NCBI RefSeq assembly: GCF_900112495.1
Contig: NZ_FOMA01000004.1
Location: 1-64,000, forward strand
DNA from: Bacillus sp. OV322
GTDB lineage: Bacteria; Bacillota; Bacilli; Bacillales; DSM-1321
Length of the DNA: 64,000 bases
Direction: 5' to 3'
The translations under genes were made by a program, and so were the position numbers. The notes under the pieces are model-generated. The model was not told the origin of the DNA. It did not search any database and worked only from the letters and a program-made list of their open reading frames with translations. Shown here one piece after another: positions 59,291-64,000 of the stretch; position 1 is the first letter of the stretch; each line of letters opens with the position of its first letter.

Positions 59291-60448
59291 ATGTTAACAG
59301 CAGTATTAGTAGATTCAGAGTTAAAGGCTTGGGCCATTGAACAGCGGAGGCACCTGCATATGCATCCGGAGCTTTCAGGAGAGGAATATGGGACAGCATC
59401 TTTTGTAAAGGAAAAGCTTGCTCAGTTCGGAATTCCGCTTGAGCCGCAATTTTCCGCACCAAGTGTTGTGGCCTTTTTTAAAGGAACAGAAGGAGCAAAA
59501 ACCATTGCTCTGAGAGCGGATATGGATGCTCTTCCTATTACAGAAGAAGTTGAAAAACCCTATAAATCTACTGTTCCAGGTGTGATGCATGCCTGCGGAC
59601 ATGATGGCCATACCGCCATTTTGCTTAGCGTGTCAAAATGGCTGAGCGAGAATCCTGAGTTAGTGAAAAATAATATCCGCCTCATTTTCCAAAGCTCTGA
59701 AGAAGCCTCGCCAAGCGGCGCACAAAAGCTTGTTCGTGAAGGGGTACTGGAGGGAGTGGATGAAATCTACGGAATCCATTTAATGTCAAGCCTTGCTCTT
59801 GGGAAAATCGGATTTGCAGTTGGAGCATCCCGTGCTTCCTGCAATGACTTTGATATAACGATCGAAGGAGTGGGAGGACATGCGGGCCAGCCTCACCTGG
59901 CAGTTGATCCTGTTTACGTGGCCACACACTTGATTCAGGCTTTCCAATCCATCATCAGCCGCAGTCTTTCGCCACAGGAAGCAGGCGTCATCTCAATCGG
60001 CGGGCTGCAGGCAGGAAATTCCTACAATGTCATCCCATCAGAAGCAAGACTGCAAGGCACCATGAGGGCCATGACGTACGAAGCAGCCGACCTGCTGCAG
60101 TCAAAAACCAGGCAGCTAACAGAAATGCTTTGCGCAAGCTTTGGTGCAAAAGGACACTACGAATATATCGAAGGAACCATCCCGCTTTACAACCATCCAG
60201 AAGCATGTGAATTTGCACAAAAAATCATAAAAGAAACCTTCGGTGCTGACACCTTCGTTACCGTGGAGCCATCAACAGGAGCAGAAGATTTCTCTTACTA
60301 CTTAAAAGAAAAAGTGGGTGCCTTCATTGATGTGGGCATGCAGAGTGAAAACAGCCAATACCCTCATCACCACCCTCGTTTCGATATTGACGAGGAAGCC
60401 ATTCCTACAGCGATTGAACTAATGATTCAAATTGCGCTCAAGACATAA
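59291..60448 (+). CDS. M20 family amidohydrolase/peptidase
   Basis: A 385-residue zinc metallopeptidase of the M20D aminoacylase/N-acyl-aminoacid amidohydrolase group. MHACGHDGH at 99-107 supplies a metal ligand, SSEEASPSGA the catalytic Glu, and the dimerisation domain is near 180-290 (GVGGHAGQPHLAVDP). PHHHPRFDIDEEAI near the end is the C-terminal metal motif. Hydrolyses N-acylated amino acids or peptides in this family. GGGGGAAAC before the ATG; terminator after. Confidence 0.92.
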   Translation: MLTAVLVDSELKAWAIEQRRHLHMHPELSGEEYGTASFVKEKLAQFGIPLEPQFSAPSVVAFFKGTEGAKTIALRADMDALPITEEVEKPYKSTVPGVMHACGHDGHTAILLSVSKWLSENPELVKNNIRLIFQSSEEASPSGAQKLVREGVLEGVDEIYGIHLMSSLALGKIGFAVGASRASCNDFDITIEGVGGHAGQPHLAVDPVYVATHLIQAFQSIISRSLSPQEAGVISIGGLQAGNSYNVIPSEARLQGTMRAMTYEAADLLQSKTRQLTEMLCASFGAKGHYEYIEGTIPLYNHPEACEFAQKIIKETFGADTFVTVEPSTGAEDFSYYLKEKVGAFIDVGMQSENSQYPHHHPRFDIDEEAIPTAIELMIQIALKT

Positions 60449-60462
60449 GTTTTTTGTTTAAC

Positions 60463-60490
60463 AAAGGGAAGCTTCCGCTTCCCTTTCTTT
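60463..60490 (+). terminator. Terminator of the M20 gene
   Basis: AAAGGGAAGC / GCTTCCCTTT around TTCC, then CTTT. Confidence 0.88.
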
Positions 60491-60614
60491 ATGGAGATTT
60501 CTCTTTCGTATTCTCATATAATGTAGCACTTCACTATCATTCTTTAGGATGTTTTCGTAAACTGTGTTGTTTTTTAGTAATGAAATTAATAATATAGAAG
60601 AAAGGGGTGGTTTT

Positions 60615-60833
60615 GTGGCACGTTGTACCAATTGTAATAATAAATGGAAAGCTAAAGAAATTTGGTCGCTCGGATTTTCAAAGAAGGGTAAAAACTGTAC
60701 CAACTGTGGACATAAACAGTATATTTCCTCTGATACTCAAAGGACTTTTTCTTTAGGTTATCTAAGCCTTATATTTATTGTAATTCTTCCTTTCTTTATC
60801 AAGTTAAGTGACAAAGACGAACCATTATGGTAG
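60615..60833 (+). CDS. Small zinc-ribbon membrane protein (TIGR04104-like)
   Basis: About 72 residues from GTG 60615 (AAAGGGGTGG upstream). Two CXXC motifs, CTNCNNKW and NCTNCGHKQY, form a zinc ribbon, then one membrane segment (about 47-63) and an acidic tail. Family match from memory of Bacillus putative zinc-finger proteins of this size. Function unknown. Confidence 0.75.
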   Translation: MARCTNCNNKWKAKEIWSLGFSKKGKNCTNCGHKQYISSDTQRTFSLGYLSLIFIVILPFFIKLSDKDEPLW

Positions 60834-60897
60834 CTTCCGCCATTTTTCTCTGAACGCTGCCTGCCTAAGGATGTGTATCAAAATCCGGGGATTAAAT

Positions 60898-61215
60898 ATG
60901 AATAGACGCTCAAAGGTTTTTCCGTTCTTAACGGCAATGATCTTAATAGCTTTCATCTAATACATAAGTGTTTTAGCACCGTATAACTTAACAGGAAAGC
61001 TGTTCCATAATAGTTTAGGTATTATAAACCAAAACAGTTTTAAAGAAATCGATGAATTGGCTCAATACTTTAAAGGCTATAAAATTGATATAGTAAAATA
61101 TTTGGGCAGCGACACCTATAAAGTGACTATAGATAAAGGTGAATTTATAATACTGGCCGATTACTCAGATACCATGAATTGGACCTATAAAATCTATAAA
61201 CTTGATACCATGTAA
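60898..61215 (+). pseudogene. Secreted/anchored hypothetical gene with one in-frame stop
   Basis: A single frame of 106 codons interrupted only by TAA at codon 21, inside the membrane segment (PFLTAMILIAFI, stop, YISVLAPY). Downstream it continues with NSFKEIDELAQYFKGYKIDI and LGSDTYKVTIDKGEFIILAD. There is no good ribosome binding site before ATG 60898 and no obvious restart after the stop. One point mutation explains the break. Confidence 0.65.
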
Positions 61216-61230
61216 TTGCTTATAAAACAC

Positions 61231-61262
61231 AAAAAGAGCTTTGAATTTAAGCTCTTTTCTTT
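61231..61262 (+). terminator. Terminator
   Basis: AAAAAGAGCTT / AAGCTCTTTTC around seven bases, following the 60898-61215 gene. Confidence 0.88.
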
Positions 61263-61551
61263 ATAATTTGGTTATACCTCTGTTTCTTTCTAAAAATAGC
61301 TATATTTTCAATAAGGATGGAATCAATCCAAAGTCTCTGCAAAATGTGTAAATTTCATTTCCACTTTCATAGACATTTGGCTTCTTTTAATGGGCATAAA
61401 ATCTGTACCTTTTGCGAATTCAGTTCCCCAAAGTCTCAATGACTATAATGATTGAACAAATACTATATTCATTAGCCATGAAAAACTGAACTTAGACAAA
61501 TGCAAACTATTAAAGGTATCTGTCCACCTCGGAATCATGCAGCTTTCCTTT

Positions 61552-61690
61552 AGAATCATGCGACTTTTTATGAAAATCATGCAAGTTTATTCCGAAATCG
61601 TGCAACTTTTCGTGATAATCATGCGACTTTCTCTCGGAATCGTGCAACTTCAGAAGTACCGCCATTTCCTTTCGAAATCGCGTGCCTTCT
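61552..61690. repeat. GAATCATGCGACTTT-type tandem repeat
   Basis: Six or seven units of about 21-23 bp: GAATCATGCGACTTT, AAATCATGCAAGTTT, GAAATCGTGCAACTTT, TAATCATGCGACTTT, GGAATCGTGCAACTT and more, with A/G exchange in the fixed part and variable joints. Not the same as the GATTCGAGCGAA family, but alike in design. Confidence 0.85.
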
Positions 61691-61796
61691 CATAATCATC
61701 GTGCTCAACATCCGCCCCTCGGAAAACGAGCATCCTGAAGCGGAATTCAGCCTCCATTTTCTGAATGGGACGGGTGTATATAAATTTCTTTCACAC

Positions 61797-61845
61797 AAAA
61801 AACAGCATTAAAATTCACATTTGAATTTTTAATGCTGTTTTGTTC
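61797..61845. terminator. Long bidirectional hairpin
   Basis: AACAGCATTAAAATTC / GAATTTTTAATGCTGTT around six bases, then TTGTTC; A run on the left. Confidence 0.75.
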
Positions 61846-61894
61846 GTCTATACCCGCCTTAAAATTCTTAATAAAGAACAAACAACCAAAAAAA

Positions 61895-62150
61895 TTATCG
61901 CATAACTTTCCTGCGTGGCTTACTTAAAAACTTAATATAAAGAATGTCATCATCTGCTCTATAAAATCTGATTCCGACCATTTTTAGTGGCGTCCATATT
62001 TCTTTCATATAAAATAATGGCATAATGTCCTTCATCCTTTTTGTGGCAGCCCAGCCATCTTAGCATTTGCTTTAGATCTGTGGCTTTGCGTCCTAACCTT
62101 TCGGAAAGTTTGCTTTTCTCTAGAATTAATAGCTTAATAAACTGTCCTAT
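61895..62150 (-). pseudogene. Frameshifted gene remnant
   Basis: One frame reads LLILEKSKLSERLGRKATDL, KQMLRWLGCHKKDEGHYAII and LYERNMDATK, then a second frame continues MVGIRFYRADDDILYIKFLS ending KPRRKVMR at 61895. Joined they make about 85 coherent residues. The shift is near 61985. No start codon with a ribosome binding site is found. Family unknown. Confidence 0.4.
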
Positions 62151-62292
62151 AACTATATAAAGAATAATTAGTTCTCTATAAAGAATATCATAAATTTACT
62201 ATCATTCATTAGACATGTCAATATCTATATAAAAAAAACTAAAGCAATCCGCTGCCTCTTCACCAGAATTTCTCCCTCTTAACATACAACTT

Positions 62293-62322
62293 AAAAAGCC
62301 CGCTAACTATTCATTAGCGGGC
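62293..62322 (-). terminator. Terminator of the amidohydrolase gene
   Basis: GCCCGCTAA / TTAGCGGGC around seven bases, followed on the minus strand by TTTTTAAG. Confidence 0.92.
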
Positions 62323-62336
62323 CAGTCTTTTAATAT

Positions 62337-63605
62337 TTAAACCTGTGCTACTAGCTGCTCACTTCTCACGCGCAGGTCTTTTTCAACCACACCGTCTTTT
62401 GCCACCAGTACAATATTTTTGGAGTCTTCAAGGGATGTGATATTTTCCACGGGGTTTGTTTTAGTAATAACAAAATCGGCTGCTTTCCCTTTTTCCAGTG
62501 TTCCTACCCGGTCTCCCCAGCCCATGCATTCGGCTGCCACTTTGGTTGTAGCAACAATGGCTTCCATTGGAGTCATTCCGATGCTGCACATAAGTCCCAG
62601 CTCGCGCAGGTTGGTGCCATGAGGCATGACTCCTGCATCTGTACCCATTGCAATTTTCACTCCAGCTTTATATGCTTTGGCAACACTCTCGCGGTGAATA
62701 TCGACGACTTCCCGCGCTTTTGCCACGGCATACTCCGGCATGTTTTCTGTATTTTTGCTCGCTTCAAGAACAGAAACAGGAGCAAGCAGTGTCGGCACAA
62801 GGTAGGTGCCTTTTTTAAGCATCAATTCAATTGCTTCATCATCGAGGAAAATTCCATGTTCAATGGAATGAATGCCAGCACGGACGGCATTTTTCACTCC
62901 TTCCGCTCCCTGGGCGTGGGCCATGACCTTGACGCCCCGGCGGAAGGCAGCTTCCTGAACGATAATGGAGAGCTCTTCTTCAGAAAACTGAGTGAATTCC
63001 GGATGATCTGTCGGGCTCATAACTCCCCCTGTCGCATGGACCTTAATAATATCAGCGCCTGCCCTAAGCATCTCCCTTACTCTTTTGCGGACTTCTTCTG
63101 GACCGTCGCATAAACCGGACGGCATTCCCGGGTAGGTCTTGCTTGTAACATCTATGCCTGAGCGCATCCAGGAATCCCCGTGGCCCCCAGTAATCGTTAA
63201 TGGATTGATGCTGACCTGCATCCGCGGTCCTTTAATCAATCCCTGTTCAACCGCCTGTTTCACACCGACATCAGTAAAACCTGCATCCCGGACGGTGGTG
63301 ATCCCCACATTTAATGTGCGCTTCAAATGTTCAATAGCCTGGTAGAACTTAAGTGAAAAAGGAGTGACAAGTGTCTCGCGCATATCCTTCACTTCAAACA
63401 TCATATGGACATGTGTATCGATGAGACCCGGAAGAATGTATCCACCCTCGGCATCAATCACCTCGGCATCATTTGGAGCAGTGATCGAATCCAATGTGCC
63501 AACCTCTTCAATTCTATTATCCTTAATTAATACCGCTGCATGACGGACAGGTTCATTTCCTATTCCATCTATAAGAGTTCCGTTTTTGATCAATATATAA
63601 GCCAT
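62337..63605 (-). CDS. Metal-dependent amidohydrolase (prolidase/imidazolonepropionase-like)
   Basis: A 422-residue enzyme of the amidohydrolase superfamily with all metal ligands in place: His65 and His67 in DTHVHMM, Lys in ADIIKVHATGG, His in AHAQG, His in SIEHGIF and Asp in MGTDAG. The beta-sandwich N-terminus (GTLIDGIGNEPV) and C-terminus (GKAADFVITKTNP) are typical of Xaa-Pro dipeptidase-like cyclic amidohydrolases. Hydrolyses an amide or ester of unknown identity. AGGAGG before the ATG; 18 bp after the next upstream gene, so both are in one operon. Confidence 0.9.
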   Translation of the reverse strand: MAYILIKNGTLIDGIGNEPVRHAAVLIKDNRIEEVGTLDSITAPNDAEVIDAEGGYILPGLIDTHVHMMFEVKDMRETLVTPFSLKFYQAIEHLKRTLNVGITTVRDAGFTDVGVKQAVEQGLIKGPRMQVSINPLTITGGHGDSWMRSGIDVTSKTYPGMPSGLCDGPEEVRKRVREMLRAGADIIKVHATGGVMSPTDHPEFTQFSEEELSIIVQEAAFRRGVKVMAHAQGAEGVKNAVRAGIHSIEHGIFLDDEAIELMLKKGTYLVPTLLAPVSVLEASKNTENMPEYAVAKAREVVDIHRESVAKAYKAGVKIAMGTDAGVMPHGTNLRELGLMCSIGMTPMEAIVATTKVAAECMGWGDRVGTLEKGKAADFVITKTNPVENITSLEDSKNIVLVAKDGVVEKDLRVRSEQLVAQV

Positions 63606-63623
63606 ATTTTTCCCCTCCTGAAT

Positions 63624-64000
63624 TTATAAGGTTTTTACAAGAATGCTGGCAATGATGACTGAGCCAATCGTAACCGAGGTAAATCCTCCAATAAGCATCG
63701 GCGGCAATATTTCTCCGAGAATCTGTTCTTCTTCTTCTTTCGTTCTTCCAACACTTCGGCTCACTTCCTGTGATATCAGGAAGTCACCAGGGAATCCATA
63801 CATGGCAGTCAGTACAACGGCAACTCCTTTATAAGGATCCCATTTGAAAATTTTCGAACCGATTATACCGCCGATCACCAGTCCTGCTGCACCGACAATA
63901 ATTATCAAAGCAACAGCTGGCAGGACACTGACAATGCTTTTGATCGTAACGCTTGATAATGAACTAAGGACGATGAAAACCAGTCCCACCATTGCAATGC
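63624..64000 (-). CDS. Integral membrane protein, 5' end beyond the window
   Basis: The last 125 or so codons of a membrane protein: three to four hydrophobic segments, a cytoplasmic or loop region SKIFKWDPYKGVAVVLTAMY, FPGDFLISQEVSRSVGRTKE and a C-terminal segment GEILPPMLIGGFTSVTIGSV. The frame is open to position 64000, so the start lies outside. It looks like a secondary transporter of the type that often partners amidohydrolases; likely supplies substrate for the gene at 62337. Family not recognised. Confidence 0.7.
   Translation of the reverse strand, partial: IAMVGLVFIVLSSLSSVTIKSIVSVLPAVALIIIVGAAGLVIGGIIGSKIFKWDPYKGVAVVLTAMYGFPGDFLISQEVSRSVGRTKEEEEQILGEILPPMLIGGFTSVTIGSVIIASILVKTL

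Larger units (their letters stand above)
61263..61894. other. Intergenic with tandem repeats
   Basis: No gene recognised. Contains the CATGCAACTTT-type repeats and a long hairpin at 61797-61845. Confidence 0.5.

Overview
The window looks like the chromosome of a Gram-positive, endospore-former-type bacterium of the Bacillaceae. Most genes have strong AGGAGG-type ribosome binding sites and many start with TTG or GTG. Typical Bacillus families are present (DUF4317, DUF2922/DUF1659 pair, RsbR-type STAS protein, GlsB/YeaQ, YhgE/Pip-like exporter, NlpC/P60 with SH3b). No rRNA, tRNA or CRISPR array was recognised.

The left half (about 1 to 34.6 kb) is the remarkable part. It is AT-rich and made of short, mostly single genes, nearly all on the minus strand, separated by more than 30 related sequences of about 70-90 bp. 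In its best form each repeat is an imperfect palindrome: a core CTAAC-(6-7 bp)-GTTAG with spacer close to CTGCCC, a small GC stem (GGCTGC-CGAA-GCAGCC and variants), then a second core TTCAACTAAC-GCACCC-GTTAGTTGAA. This has the layout of an integron attC site: two recombinase core sites around a variable foldback. The sites sit at the 3' ends of the genes and several supply the stop codon. The cargo is typical of gene cassettes: GNAT acetyltransferases, Nudix, an aminoglycoside-phosphotransferase fold, cytidine deaminase, VOC, ASCH, DUF523, an MFS exporter, DUF2716, DUF3888, DUF5412 and many unknowns. A 279-residue tyrosine recombinase with all catalytic residues lies inside the array at 5630-6469, divergent from the cassettes to its left. 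It is Xer-sized and lacks room for the extra domain of IntI. I read this as an integron-like cassette platform of a Gram-positive bacterium run by a non-IntI recombinase. That reading is inference, but the repeats, gene layout, duplicated cassettes and half-site deletions are visible directly.

Inside the array, 16.5-21.8 kb holds a four-gene minus-strand operon that looks like anti-phage defence: an OLD-type ATPase/TOPRIM protein (GajA-like, frame-shifted in its Walker A), a UvrD-like helicase (GajB-like), an endonuclease/exonuclease/phosphatase-fold protein and an unknown 291-residue protein. Two cassettes occur twice (3.9 and 25.9 kb; 14.2 and 23.8 kb), in each pair with one copy or its site damaged. 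From 22.4 kb on, genes of more chromosomal character (DUF4317, GlsB, RsbR, PhnB-like, holin-like, NlpC/P60) are interleaved with the last cassettes and isolated, decayed sites.

The right half (34.8-64 kb) is ordinary chromosome: a lyase/ABC-transporter/ROK-regulator operon (38.1-44.7 kb) facing a secreted PIG-L deacetylase with palindromic candidate operators between them; SH3b and TrmO-like genes; GNAT, aldo/keto reductase, lipoprotein and DUF1284 genes; a TetR-regulated membrane exporter pair; HAD, DUF2922/DUF1659, M20 and amidohydrolase genes; and a membrane protein cut by the window end. Two families of short tandem intergenic repeats and one long palindromic dispersed element lie between these genes.
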